The translations under genes were made by a program, and so were the position numbers. A model generated the notes under the pieces. It was not told the origin of the DNA and ran no database searches. It saw only the letters and a program-made list of their open reading frames with translations. Below, in pieces: positions 1 to 8,009 of a stretch of DNA of 14,788 bases. Within the stretch, counting starts at the first letter, position 1; each line of letters begins with the position of its first letter. Origin of the DNA: Prevotella sp. (GTDB lineage: Bacteria; Bacteroidota; Bacteroidia; Bacteroidales; Dysgonomonadaceae); assembly GCA_031263965.1 (NCBI GenBank), contig JAISES010000469.1, positions 1 through 14,788 of the forward strand, in the 5' to 3' direction.

Positions 1-1
1 T

Positions 2-1330
2 AAACTCTTAAAAAAATACTGCCGGTTCTTGCCTGTACCAATTGTATCCGGGAAAAAGACAGAATGGAAAGATGGAAAATCCGTTGAAACGGATGAAGAT
101 AATGTTATAAACGAAACAAGCCCGTTGTGGACAAGAAAGCCGTCAGGACTGAAAGATGAAGACTACAAGAAGTTTTATCAGGACTTGTACCCATTCTCCG
201 ATGAGCCTATGTTTTGGATACACCTGAATGTTGACTATCCATTCAAATTGACAGGGATACTTTATTTTCCACAAATAAAGAGCAATGTAGACCTGAATAA
301 AAATAAAATACAATTATATAGCAATCAGGTATTTGTTACCGATTCGGTAGAAGGCATCGTACCCGAATTCCTTACACTGATGCATGGAGTGCTGGATTCT
401 CCGGATATTCCGCTCAATGTATCACGGTCTTATCTGCAAAGCGATCAGAATGTGAAGAAGATATCGGGCCATATAACTAAAAAGGTTGCCGACAGACTGG
501 AAGAAATCTTCAGGAACGATCGCACTCAGTTTGAGGAAAAATGGGATAACCTGAAAGTATTCATTGAATACGGTATGCTTACGGATGAGAAATTCAACGA
601 TCGGGCGCAAAAATTCTGTTTGTTAAAAAACACAGATGGCAAAGCTTTTACATTTGAAGAATACAAAGCATTAATATCTACAAACCAAACAGATAAGGAA
701 GGAAACCTGATTTATCTTTATGCAAACAATAAAGAAGAGCAATTTACATATATAGGCGCAGCAAAAGACAAGGGATATGATGTAATATTGTTCGATGGGC
801 AGCTCGACGTACATATGGCCGGCTTTCTTGAACAAAAACTGGAAAAGAGCCGTTTCATCCGTGTAGACAGCGATACCATTGATAATCTGATAGTAAAAGA
901 CGACGCCAAAGAAATCAAGCTGACTGACAAACAAAAAGAAGAACTGGGCGAGGCTTTCACTTCTCAATTACCAAAGATAGAAAAAACGGAATTTACAGTC
1001 GACTATAAAGCTTTGGACGAAAAGTCCCAGCCTATACAAATAACCCAGAACGAGTTTATGCGACGGATGAAAGAAATGTCGGCAATGCAAACAGGAATGG
1101 GATTTTATGGGGAAATGCCTAATAACTACAACCTTGTACTTAATATAGAGCATCCGCTTATAAAGAACATTATGGCTGATGTGGACGGTAAAGACAAAGA
1201 AGCCGTAGTTTCTTATGCCGGCAGCAATTCTAATATTCGTCAATTAATCGATTTAGCTTTGTTATCGAACGGTATGTTAAAAGGAGAAGCGTTAAATAAC
1301 TTCATAAAAAGAAATATGGAGAACATTTGA
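2..1330 (+). CDS. htpG: Molecular chaperone HtpG (Hsp90 family), 5'-truncated by window edge
   Basis: This is the bacterial Hsp90 chaperone, a cytoplasmic ATP-dependent homodimer that helps client proteins fold. The reading frame is open from base 2, and the first residues (KLLKKYCRFLPVPI) are already conserved HtpG sequence, so the true start lies upstream; the TTG at 29 is internal. About 442 residues of middle and C-terminal domain remain. Diagnostic middle-domain motifs are PLWTRKPS, the YPFKLTGILYFP stretch, and the DSPDIPLNVSRSYLQ segment, where the conserved Arg near residue 130 contributes to ATP hydrolysis. The N-terminal GHKL ATPase domain is outside the window. The frame ends at TGA 1328-1330, and a strong hairpin about 30 bp later closes the unit. 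The family call is secure; regulation cannot be judged without the upstream region. Confidence 0.97.
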   Translation, partial: KLLKKYCRFLPVPIVSGKKTEWKDGKSVETDEDNVINETSPLWTRKPSGLKDEDYKKFYQDLYPFSDEPMFWIHLNVDYPFKLTGILYFPQIKSNVDLNKNKIQLYSNQVFVTDSVEGIVPEFLTLMHGVLDSPDIPLNVSRSYLQSDQNVKKISGHITKKVADRLEEIFRNDRTQFEEKWDNLKVFIEYGMLTDEKFNDRAQKFCLLKNTDGKAFTFEEYKALISTNQTDKEGNLIYLYANNKEEQFTYIGAAKDKGYDVILFDGQLDVHMAGFLEQKLEKSRFIRVDSDTIDNLIVKDDAKEIKLTDKQKEELGEAFTSQLPKIEKTEFTVDYKALDEKSQPIQITQNEFMRRMKEMSAMQTGMGFYGEMPNNYNLVLNIEHPLIKNIMADVDGKDKEAVVSYAGSNSNIRQLIDLALLSNGMLKGEALNNFIKRNMENI

Positions 1331-1360
1331 TACATCCCTTATACACAATAAATTCATCGT

Positions 1361-1394
1361 AAAAGGGGGAGGATATGATCGTCCTCCCCCTTTT
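1361..1394 (+). terminator. Rho-independent terminator after htpG
   Basis: A perfect 13-bp inverted repeat, AAAAGGGGGAGGA (1361-1373) and TCCTCCCCCTTTT (1382-1394), encloses an 8-nt loop. The GC-rich core with A-tract and T-tract at the two ends would work in either direction. It lies about 30 bp after the htpG stop. Confidence 0.9.
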
Positions 1395-1408
1395 ATAAGT
1401 CAAATTTT

Positions 1409-1604
1409 AGAAACTGTTTGAATTTTATAGCAAATTTTTTTTATAGATATTTTCAGATGGATTTTGTTCTTTTTGCTTGCAGGTTTAGCGGGCTAAACCA
1501 AAAGGAAAAAGGGAAAAATACGCTGAAAAGAGCATAAAAAAATTGCTAAGAAGTCTTTTTCTAATCCTATAATAATATTTTTCGATAAAATTCAAACAGT
1601 TTCT
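1409..1604. repeat. 196-bp non-coding element with 20-bp terminal inverted repeats (MITE-like), full copy
   Basis: The outer ends are perfect inverted repeats: AGAAACTGTTTGAATTTTAT at 1409-1428 and its reverse complement at 1585-1604. Weaker inverted similarity extends about 20 bp further inward. The centre holds an 8-bp perfect hairpin, GGTTTAGC/GCTAAACC (1482-1489 and 1492-1499), flanked by T-rich and A-rich arms, so the whole element could fold back on itself. No ORF of any size is present. If the ends are taken as GAAAC...GTTTC, the flanks are TTA on both sides (1407-1409, 1604-1606), a possible but weak 3-bp target duplication. The right arm (1533-1607) recurs at 3529-3604 and 12244-12317. 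I cannot name a family. Confidence 0.75.
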
Positions 1605-1639
1605 TAGTCTGTAAAGTATGAGTATTACAGAAATTATTC

Positions 1640-1647
1640 TATCTTTG
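1640..1647 (+). promoter_or_regulatory. Bacteroidetes -7 box for tRNA-Ala
   Basis: TATCTTTG fits the Bacteroidetes sigma-ABfr -7 consensus TAnnTTTG and ends 17 bp before the first base of the mature tRNA. No clear -33 TTTG is seen. It lies 33 bp beyond the right end of the repeat element. Confidence 0.75.
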
Positions 1648-1664
1648 TGCTGCCCAAAACACAC

Positions 1665-1738
1665 GGGGGATTAGCTCATCTGGCTAGAGCGTTAGACTGG
1701 CAGTCTAAAGGTGATCGGTTCGAGTCCGATATTCTCCA
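1665..1738 (+). tRNA. tRNA-Ala (anticodon GGC)
   Basis: A complete 74-nt cloverleaf is present. The acceptor arm GGGGGAT pairs with ATTCTCC and includes the G3:U70 wobble that is the identity element for alanyl-tRNA synthetase. The D arm is GCTC/GAGC. The anticodon stem TTAGA/TCTAA encloses loop CTGGCAG, with GGC at positions 34-36, reading GCC and, by wobble, GCU codons. The T arm is ATCGG/CCGAT with loop TTCGAGT. The discriminator base is A, and CCA is not encoded (the next bases are CGA). There is no clear terminator between the tRNA and the downstream regulator genes. Confidence 0.97.
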
Positions 1739-1763
1739 CGACAAACAGAAATCTTCAGGTAAA

Positions 1764-1814
1764 ATGAAAAAAATCCATCTAAAAACAGATATAAAAATGA
1801 AAAAGGGCTTTTAG
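1764..1814 (+). CDS. Possible 16-aa Lys-rich leader ORF upstream of the AraC pair
   Basis: An ATG at 1764, 8 nt after an AGG-containing stretch (cttcaggt), opens a 16-codon frame, MKKIHLKTDIKMKKGF, ending at TAG 1812-1814. Only one base separates this stop from the ATG of the first AraC-type gene at 1816, so ribosomes finishing here could reinitiate on the regulator. The peptide is strongly basic (seven Lys). It has no recognisable family and could be chance in an A-rich stretch. Its placement and phase are the only evidence. Confidence 0.3.
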   Translation: MKKIHLKTDIKMKKGF

Positions 1815-1815
1815 G

Positions 1816-2658
1816 ATGGATGAAAAAGGTACTGGATTCCGGCTCTTTTCTCTGGATAATACTGAGTTATTTCGATTCTATTCAGAACAAAAGGACAATA
1901 ATTCCCTATGCTATATTTTTTATATCGAAAGATGTACCCGGGATTTCTCGGCGGAAACGAAGGAGGCGCTTCATCTGCGGGATAATTCTATCTTGTTAAT
2001 TGACAGACATATGGTGTCTGTTTTTTATCGTTTATCTTTAAAAGGATATGCAATTATATTTTCGGAAACATTTTTTGTATCATATGAAAATAGAGTTTTA
2101 TTGAAGTTTTTATTTTTTCACAGTCAGTCGGAAGGCATTATCGATATGGGTTGTGCCAATATATATCAAAAAAAATGCATAAGTGCATTATGCAACGAGT
2201 ATTATTCTCCACACGATGATTTCCGGGATACAGCATTAAGAAACCTATTAACAAACATAGTCCTGCTCTCTCCGGCAGTGAATTATGAAGGACAATTTAA
2301 ATCGGGACATTTATTAAATTATGCCTTGGAATTTGCAGACCTGGTAGATAATTATGCTTTTTCGGCAAAGAAAAAAAACTTCTATGCAGAAAAGATCAAT
2401 ATCACTGAAAAAACCCTGGATAAATCATTGAAATGTATTTATCATAAAAAATATAAAGAAATGTTGGCAACCAGGATTATACTTGAATCGATAAGATTGC
2501 TTGTATTCGGGAATAAATCTATTACCCAGATCGCCAATGAACTGGGCTATGAAGTATCCTCTTTTATTAAACTTTTCTCACGGTGGAAAGGAATGCATCC
2601 GAAGACATTAAGGGAGAATTACCGTAAAATATTAAAAGAGATTGAGGATGGCAACTAA
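1816..2658 (+). CDS. AraC-family transcriptional regulator (first of a tandem pair)
   Basis: This 280-aa protein is a predicted DNA-binding transcriptional regulator. The C-terminal region, about residues 188-270, is a double helix-turn-helix of AraC/XylS (HTH_18) type. The second HTH, SITQIANELGYEVSSFIKLF followed by SRWKGMHPKTLRENYR, fits the family signature I..IA...G[FY].....F...F....G..P...R. The N-terminal 180 residues are not recognised; alternating beta-like segments would suit a cupin-like ligand or dimerisation domain, which is inference. The ATG at 1816 follows a short leader ORF by one base. The gene overlaps the next regulator by 11 bp, so the two are translated together. Base composition is visibly more A/T-rich than in the surface-protein genes downstream. 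Target and ligand are unknown; the nearby surface operon is a candidate target by position only. Confidence 0.85.
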   Translation: MDEKGTGFRLFSLDNTELFRFYSEQKDNNSLCYIFYIERCTRDFSAETKEALHLRDNSILLIDRHMVSVFYRLSLKGYAIIFSETFFVSYENRVLLKFLFFHSQSEGIIDMGCANIYQKKCISALCNEYYSPHDDFRDTALRNLLTNIVLLSPAVNYEGQFKSGHLLNYALEFADLVDNYAFSAKKKNFYAEKINITEKTLDKSLKCIYHKKYKEMLATRIILESIRLLVFGNKSITQIANELGYEVSSFIKLFSRWKGMHPKTLRENYRKILKEIEDGN

Positions 2659-3532
2659 AACTCCCCGTTATAGCAGCGAAGATGTATTATATTATCTGGG
2701 TATTGAAGTCAATTCTTTCGATGAATTATATTTGCAAAAAGTCGCACAGGAAACAATTTATCATTATCACAGAGCCTCTTTTTATCACATTATCCGATAT
2801 CAGGGAGAAGAGAATACCCACTATATCAAAAACAAAAAAATAAAATTCGCTGACAATTCTTTGTTAATCATTAACCATGATATTTTACAACAATATTCTA
2901 AGCACAAATGCAGCGGAGATATGGTGCTTTTCAACTTCAATTTTTTTACAAGCACAAAAGAAAAGACCGATTATCTGAACCAATGTACTCTTTTCGAGAA
3001 TGATTATCTTGTTATACCTCCGGGATCAGATAGCTTCATGTCATCTGTAGATTTGTATTTTTCTTTGATGAAAACATCAATTAAGAGAAATAAAATACAG
3101 GAAGGGGATATCGTTTTGTTACGCAATTGGCTGCATAATCTGCTGATAATCGTTGAACGTGAATACCAGCTACAGAAAAACCGGATTGATCCCATTCACA
3201 ATTCAGAGGATTGCATATTGCAATTCAAAGGATTGCTTGATATATATTATCGAAGAGAAAAACAAGTTCGTTTTTATGCAAAAAAATTAAATGTATCCGA
3301 GCGGAAATTGTCACAGATTATATATGCGGTTCATAGTATTTCGGCTAAAGAATACATTAATGAGAAAGTATTTCGGGAAGCTATCCGGTTGGTGGAAAAT
3401 ACAACACTTAATCAGGGTGAGATCGCGACTGAGTTAGGCCTCGATTTTACATATTATGTCAAATCTTTTCGTAAACGTTTTAACACAACTCCAGCTAAAT
3501 ACAGACAAAGCAAGAGGAATATTATTATTTAG
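2648..3532 (+). CDS. AraC-family transcriptional regulator (second of a tandem pair)
   Basis: This 294-aa protein has the same architecture as its upstream neighbour: an unrecognised N-terminal domain and a C-terminal AraC-type double HTH over roughly the last 90 residues (VRFYAKKLNVSERKLSQII, then GEIATELGLDFTYYVKSF with RKRFNTTPAKYRQS). The ...F.kRF.ttP..YR ending is classic for the family. I chose the ATG at 2648 over the in-frame TTG at 2642 because it is a standard codon preceded by purine-rich GAGATTGAGG; it overlaps the previous gene by 11 bp (2648-2658). The stop TAG (3530-3532) is part of a dispersed repeat beginning at 3529, so the native 3' end may have been altered when the repeat arrived. 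The pair are probably diverged paralogues and may act together. No sensor partner is present. Confidence 0.85.
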   Translation: MATKTPRYSSEDVLYYLGIEVNSFDELYLQKVAQETIYHYHRASFYHIIRYQGEENTHYIKNKKIKFADNSLLIINHDILQQYSKHKCSGDMVLFNFNFFTSTKEKTDYLNQCTLFENDYLVIPPGSDSFMSSVDLYFSLMKTSIKRNKIQEGDIVLLRNWLHNLLIIVEREYQLQKNRIDPIHNSEDCILQFKGLLDIYYRREKQVRFYAKKLNVSERKLSQIIYAVHSISAKEYINEKVFREAIRLVENTTLNQGEIATELGLDFTYYVKSFRKRFNTTPAKYRQSKRNIII

Positions 3533-3604
3533 AAACAGTTTGAATTTTATCGAAAAATATTATTATAGGATTTTGAAAAAAAACTTCTTAGCAATTTTTT
3601 TAAA
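3529..3604 (-). repeat. Dispersed repeat arm, copy 2 (inverted relative to copies 1 and 3)
   Basis: The sequence begins TTAGAAACAGTTTGAATT and ends CTTCTTAGCAATTTTTTT. It is the reverse complement of the right arm of the full element (1533-1607), with a small indel in the A-run near the middle. Its first bases supply the TAG stop of the second AraC gene. Together with copy 1 it brackets the tRNA-AraC segment as an inverted pair. Confidence 0.8.
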
Positions 3605-4035
3605 ATATACCTCAATACAAAGGCTCCGCATACTTATATAATACAAAACAGACTATTTTTTAGGATAAATAAATTGTATTAGTATTGTTTTTATGTAGTA
3701 TTTTTATGCCCTAAAATTAACACAAATAAAATGGGGATATATTCACTAAAAAAACAAATAAAATATAGTCGCACAGAAGGTAAATTCAACGGATATTCCG
3801 GATGGACTGATACTATATACACATAAAACACATACGGCAGGTAAATGCTGTAATTCAAGCTTTATAAATCATCCATAGAATTATGACTTTTTTCAGCAGG
3901 ATATTCACAAAATCCTGTGGTAATGATTCTTTGTTCCCACGATTGATGAGAAGATTGGTTTTATTTTAACCGGAATCAGGTAGATTCAACCGACAGCTAA
4001 AACAACAAAAACAAAAACATACAATAATTTTTATT
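3605..4035. other. 430-bp A/T-rich intergenic region upstream of the surface-protein operon
   Basis: No supported gene is seen. The longest ATG frame noticed is 31 codons (3731-3826), with no recognisable product. Possible regulatory features are weak: an inverted repeat CAGGAT/ATCCTG (3897-3902 and 3912-3917), and a near -7 box ATTCTTTG (3926-3933; consensus TAnnTTTG). If real, these would drive and control the gene at 4036 from about 100 bp upstream. Confidence 0.35.
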
Positions 4036-4662
4036 ATGAGAAAAATAATTTTATCTTTTGCTTTACTATTCTACATCCTGACCATGAACGCCCAAGTGAC
4101 GATAGGATCGGGAATTCAACCGAACAATGACGCCCTGCTGGATTTGAAGGAAGATGCCAACGGGACAGCCAAGAAAGGCCTGCTTATGCCAAGGGTTTCA
4201 TTAACGGCGGCCAACCTGCCGGCTCCTATGGCAAGCCATACGGCAGGAATGACAGTTTACAACCTGGCTACCTCCCCCACAGGAACGGCTCAGGAGCATT
4301 ACGTGTCTCCCGGGTTCTATTACAATACCGGCAACCGCTGGGAGAGGCTGAATATGGGTGCAACCAATTGGTTTTATATGCCTTCCGTGGCCTTCAAAAC
4401 CGACAAGGATGCTACAGGAGAGACAAAAGACCTTTACACCCTGTATAAGGAGCAATTTGCATCACCGGTAAAGGCAAGTGCGGGAGCTCCTGTGGGAGTA
4501 CCTTATATCCCTGCTGCCGACCAGTTGTACTATTATGTCACTTATGCCGATCCTGCGGTCTTTACAATCAAGAGCATCAGCAATACGGGAATTATGAATT
4601 ACGATGTGCGGGCGAGTGCAACCGAAAGTTCATATATTAATGTCGTATTTGTCCTGAAATAG
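4036..4662 (+). CDS. Secreted Bacteroidales surface protein of unknown function
   Basis: This 208-aa protein begins with a clear Sec signal peptide (MRKIILSFALLFYILTMNAQ), with cleavage most likely after NAQ. The mature N-terminus, VTIGSGIQPNNDALLDLKED, followed by KKGLLMPRVSL, is a motif I recognise from many secreted Bacteroidales proteins of unknown function (VTIGSG..P..GALLDLK...GLLLPRV). The mid region, AGMTVYNLA and PGFYYNTGNRWERLN, resembles the short beta-rich repeats seen in surface or tail-fibre-like proteins. There are no cysteines, no lipoprotein box and no visible type IX sorting domain. The ATG at 4036 is preceded by an A-rich stretch. Only 47 bp separate it from the 1073-aa secreted protein downstream, so the two are probably co-transcribed. 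Base composition is more GC-rich than the AraC genes before it. Function is unknown. Confidence 0.75.
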   Translation: MRKIILSFALLFYILTMNAQVTIGSGIQPNNDALLDLKEDANGTAKKGLLMPRVSLTAANLPAPMASHTAGMTVYNLATSPTGTAQEHYVSPGFYYNTGNRWERLNMGATNWFYMPSVAFKTDKDATGETKDLYTLYKEQFASPVKASAGAPVGVPYIPAADQLYYYVTYADPAVFTIKSISNTGIMNYDVRASATESSYINVVFVLK

Positions 4663-4709
4663 AGGGGCGGAACGAATAGCCTGTTAATAGAATAATTGAA
4701 AAAGACAGA

Positions 4710-7700
4710 ATGAAGTTTATGAAAACGATATTATACAGATTTTATCAGTTGATGTTCGGAAAGAGAAAAATCCTCTTTCTTGTTTTGCTCTCGTTGAGCT
4801 TTGTATCCGGCCTCAGGGCGCAACAAAGTCCGGGCGGTGTATCTAACGGATTGAGGCTTTGGCTGCGAAGCGACGCCCTCAGCGGAAAGATTGATAGCAG
4901 CAAGCCGAATAACGGCGCTTCCGTTACGTCGTGGAAGGATTTCAGTCAAAAAAGTAATGTCACGTATGGACTTCCTCCAACAGGAGGAACTAGCGGTAAC
5001 AGCGATATTTATTTCAGGCCTCCGACATACAAAAGCTATGACCGCGACATGAATTTCCTGCCGACAGTGCATTTCGAAAGGATTGAAGGAAGCAGTGGTT
5101 ACAGGCAATACCTGAGTGCAACAAGCGGCGTGATGGTCAACAAGTCGCCGGACACATATACCATCTTTACCGTTGCCAATATTAAATTTGATCTGGTAGC
5201 GAATACAGGATCCGCCCGGAACCCCGAGACAATTGCTTATTTTATGGGGTTCGGAGGAAACTTCATTAATGGAAGTAACAGTAACGGCAATGTAGGAAGC
5301 ACCTCGCGCCGGGCGCCGGCAGTTGGCCTTACCGGAGGACGCGGGAGCAATAACAGCTCTTCCTTTGGAAAAGGGCGCTTTTACAGTTATGATTCAGGAA
5401 ACGCTTATGACGGACAAAAAGACCTTTTTACTCCCCGGTCGACGCTTGTAGCCGTACATGAGGTAACAAAAAGCCAGTATATCCAGTACGAAGCCGATGG
5501 GCGTAAGGAAAGGATGGATAGAAGCAGCGGTCTTAGCGCGGCGCAAGTCAGAGCTATATCGAGTGATGGAGGTATTACTATGAATGGAGCGAGCATGCTT
5601 GGAGCAGGAAGCCGTCCCGCACGGAATATGATCGGATATATCAGTGAAGTGATTGTTTACGAACGGGTACTGTCCGAAAATGAGAAACAAGAGGTATATT
5701 CTTACCTGGGACTGAAATATGGGATAACTATTAGTCCTGACGGCAACAGGTTCGACTATAAGTTTTCGGATGGGACAATCCTGTGGCCCGGAAAGACGAC
5801 GGCGTCATACGGCAAGTACCATCATAATGTGGCGGCCATCGTCAGAGATGATACTCAAAGACTTTGGAACGACAAAGCACGTTCGACAGACGAATCCAGC
5901 TTTGTTACCATCGAACTTCCGGGTGCGCCTGACATTAACGGAACCAAATCCATGCTGGCCCGCGACAAGACGGCAATCGTATGGGGAGATGATAACGCTT
6001 CCCTGACTAAGAGGGTCGTACCCATTGCCAGATGTGCTCCTTACGCATATGATATCGCACGGCTATGGATGATAGACAGTCATATGATAGCCGGCAGTAA
6101 AGAGCTTACACTCAAGACTTCCGGATTCGCAGACATGTATCCCTTCAACGGAGCCGGCTGGGATGTGTATCTGATGATTGCGAAAAACGAAACCGATGCA
6201 AAAAACGGAAAATGGGACAGGACGATCCCCAGTACCTATATAAATGGTGAACAGGTATTCAAGTTCCTGCTCGATGACAATTATCCTCTCGCTTATTTTT
6301 CATTCGGCGCCTCGCCCAATGCGGTGGTATGCGCGACATGCACGTTCTCGGGAGAAGAAAAACTACTGATACAACAGAATAATACAAGTTGGGGGAGCCG
6401 TGTGAAGCTTAACGGAGGACAATCTATAACGAAAACGAATGTTAAGACCGTAAAGGGGAATTTTTCGATGGATGTGAAATTCGAGGCTGCCGCAGGTACA
6501 ACCCTGTCGGTGGATGCTCCGGCCGTACACAATGCGAACAGTCCCGTCCATCTGAAGGCCTCGGGTACAGCCAACGGTAAATCGACCATCACCTATACTT
6601 TCCGGCAACCGGCCGATGTTGAATTTGTGATCGGCGACATCGACCAGATGGAGGTTGTGGAAGTATACGGATATTGCGGAAACGACCAGATACGTCCGTC
6701 CCGGGTTGAGAAACTGCCGTTGAGCGGTCGCAAGGGACATACTTTCGATATACAGAACGTAAGCAAGATGGTCGGCAACGGAAAACAATCGCCGGGCAGG
6801 GGTAATCCCCAGGGGAAAGTATCCATCCAATTCGGCGTTCCTGTAGGAAAAGTCGTTATTGAATACACCAATACAAAGGGAGCGCTTAGATGGCTGGACC
6901 TTTATCCGTTGACCTTTTCCTGCCCTCAACAGCTTCCTCCGCCCAATGAAGCCGGTTATGCATTCGCAAAGAGAGGCCCTGCGAATGTGGATATCTGTGA
7001 AACGGTCGATTATTCGTTTACCATTATGAACGCAAATCCGGGATGCGACCCCGAGCCTGTCCGTTTCAAGGACGAGTTGCCGCAGGGAATGTACTGGGTA
7101 CCTAATTCGCTGGTAGTGAATGCCGGCCAACTGGATGCAAATTATACGTTGACGATGTCGGGACGAACCTTAGATCTTAACGGCTTGCTTCTCCCCGGTT
7201 CCGGAAGGGAAACCCACGTCAGGGCACAGGCGGCATTCACCGATGACGCTGCTACCAACACATATTATTATAATCAGGGGGAAATAACCTATACGCGTAA
7301 AGACAATAAAAAGTCCGAGACGCTTGCCAGTACGGATGCTTATTACATATCCGGAAACGATAAGCGGACGAAGACCATGGTCACCGGAACCAAGACTTAC
7401 AAATCCATTACCACGGATATGGAACTGATTCCTTCCTCATGTTTCAAGGAGGACAGGGAAGCGCAGGTCAAAGTGAAGGTACATAACCCTAACGGGCAAA
7501 TACTCAGCGATTCGAAAAAGACTCTATATTTTGAAAGCTATTTCAACGATAATTTTTCGTATAAGGCAGGTTCATTAAAGATAAACGGAGCTCCGGTGAG
7601 TGATACTGCTTCCGGCGTAACTATCGGTACAGGCGACGATCGCGGAATTATTGCCCTTGAAGGTGTATCCGCCTTTATCCTGCCGGCCGCCGGCGATATG

Positions 7701-7931
7701 GAAATCTCCTATATCATCACGATTCCGCCTAAGGCAAACCTGACCTTCGATAACACAAGCGGCAAGATAATATACGATAATATGGTTGTCGGCCATGCGC
7801 TGTCTGCAATAACAAGCGATATCTGCCTGCAAAATGCTTTCCTTAACGCCTTGGATGAATATACCGTCACTTACTGTAGTTCCCCTGAAAGTATCATTTC
7901 CAACAAGATGGTACAGCCCAGGCTGAAATAA
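4710..7931 (+). CDS. Large secreted multidomain surface protein (LamG-like N-terminal region, DUF11-like repeat region)
   Basis: This 1073-aa protein carries an N-terminal signal segment (hydrophobic ILFLVLLSLSFVSG, likely cleaved near LRAQ, residue 38). Residues about 45-340 resemble Bacteroidetes concanavalin/LamG-like domains: an opening NGLRLWLRSDALSG, then VTSWKDFSQ, and a closing strand-helix EVIVYERVLSENEKQEVYSY followed by LGLKYGITI. A cysteine pair (VCATC, about residue 538) marks a domain boundary. From about residue 750, FAKRGPANVDICETVDYSFT, then PVRFKDELPQGMYWVPNSLV, resembles the DUF11/isopeptide-type beta-sandwich repeats of cell-surface proteins. No type IX C-terminal sorting domain is visible, so anchoring is unclear. 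The partner gene 47 bp upstream is probably in the same operon. I infer an extracellular adhesin or structural role; no enzyme motif is seen. Confidence 0.75.
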   Translation: MKFMKTILYRFYQLMFGKRKILFLVLLSLSFVSGLRAQQSPGGVSNGLRLWLRSDALSGKIDSSKPNNGASVTSWKDFSQKSNVTYGLPPTGGTSGNSDIYFRPPTYKSYDRDMNFLPTVHFERIEGSSGYRQYLSATSGVMVNKSPDTYTIFTVANIKFDLVANTGSARNPETIAYFMGFGGNFINGSNSNGNVGSTSRRAPAVGLTGGRGSNNSSSFGKGRFYSYDSGNAYDGQKDLFTPRSTLVAVHEVTKSQYIQYEADGRKERMDRSSGLSAAQVRAISSDGGITMNGASMLGAGSRPARNMIGYISEVIVYERVLSENEKQEVYSYLGLKYGITISPDGNRFDYKFSDGTILWPGKTTASYGKYHHNVAAIVRDDTQRLWNDKARSTDESSFVTIELPGAPDINGTKSMLARDKTAIVWGDDNASLTKRVVPIARCAPYAYDIARLWMIDSHMIAGSKELTLKTSGFADMYPFNGAGWDVYLMIAKNETDAKNGKWDRTIPSTYINGEQVFKFLLDDNYPLAYFSFGASPNAVVCATCTFSGEEKLLIQQNNTSWGSRVKLNGGQSITKTNVKTVKGNFSMDVKFEAAAGTTLSVDAPAVHNANSPVHLKASGTANGKSTITYTFRQPADVEFVIGDIDQMEVVEVYGYCGNDQIRPSRVEKLPLSGRKGHTFDIQNVSKMVGNGKQSPGRGNPQGKVSIQFGVPVGKVVIEYTNTKGALRWLDLYPLTFSCPQQLPPPNEAGYAFAKRGPANVDICETVDYSFTIMNANPGCDPEPVRFKDELPQGMYWVPNSLVVNAGQLDANYTLTMSGRTLDLNGLLLPGSGRETHVRAQAAFTDDAATNTYYYNQGEITYTRKDNKKSETLASTDAYYISGNDKRTKTMVTGTKTYKSITTDMELIPSSCFKEDREAQVKVKVHNPNGQILSDSKKTLYFESYFNDNFSYKAGSLKINGAPVSDTASGVTIGTGDDRGIIALEGVSAFILPAAGDMEISYIITIPPKANLTFDNTSGKIIYDNMVVGHALSAITSDICLQNAFLNALDEYTVTYCSSPESIISNKMVQPRLK

Positions 7932-7962
7932 CAGGACGGCAACCATTGCGGGAGTGACAATG

Positions 7963-7981
7963 CTTAGAAACAGTTTCTAAG
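7963..7981. repeat. Tip palindrome of the dispersed repeat family
   Basis: CTTAGAAAC-A-GTTTCTAAG is a perfect palindrome with 9-bp arms around one base. The same tip (TTAGAAACnGTTT) begins copies 1 and 2 and ends copy 3. Here it stands alone, 31 bp after the large surface-protein gene, like two element ends joined or a trimmed remnant. Confidence 0.55.
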
Positions 7982-8009
7982 TAACTTTACTGAAATAAAA
8001 ACTTTCCGG

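Noticed and set aside
1665..1738. tRNA-Ala as an integration site (att) for the region to its right
   Set aside because: The tRNA 3' end is not repeated elsewhere in the window and no integrase gene is seen. A distal att site outside the window cannot be excluded.
2642..2647. TTG start of the second AraC gene
   Set aside because: An ATG two codons later follows a better purine-rich stretch and is the normal start codon.
3731..3826. 31-codon ORF in the gap before the surface genes
   Set aside because: No ribosome-binding site, no family and no conserved context that I can see; chance is likely in 430 bp.
6363..7130. Long minus-strand frame (255 codons) opposite the large surface protein
   Set aside because: It has no recognisable domain and lies fully opposite a gene with clear signal peptide and domain motifs. 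The same holds for the other opposite-strand frames at 4731-5108, 7575-7946, 8346-8930 and 9608-10294.
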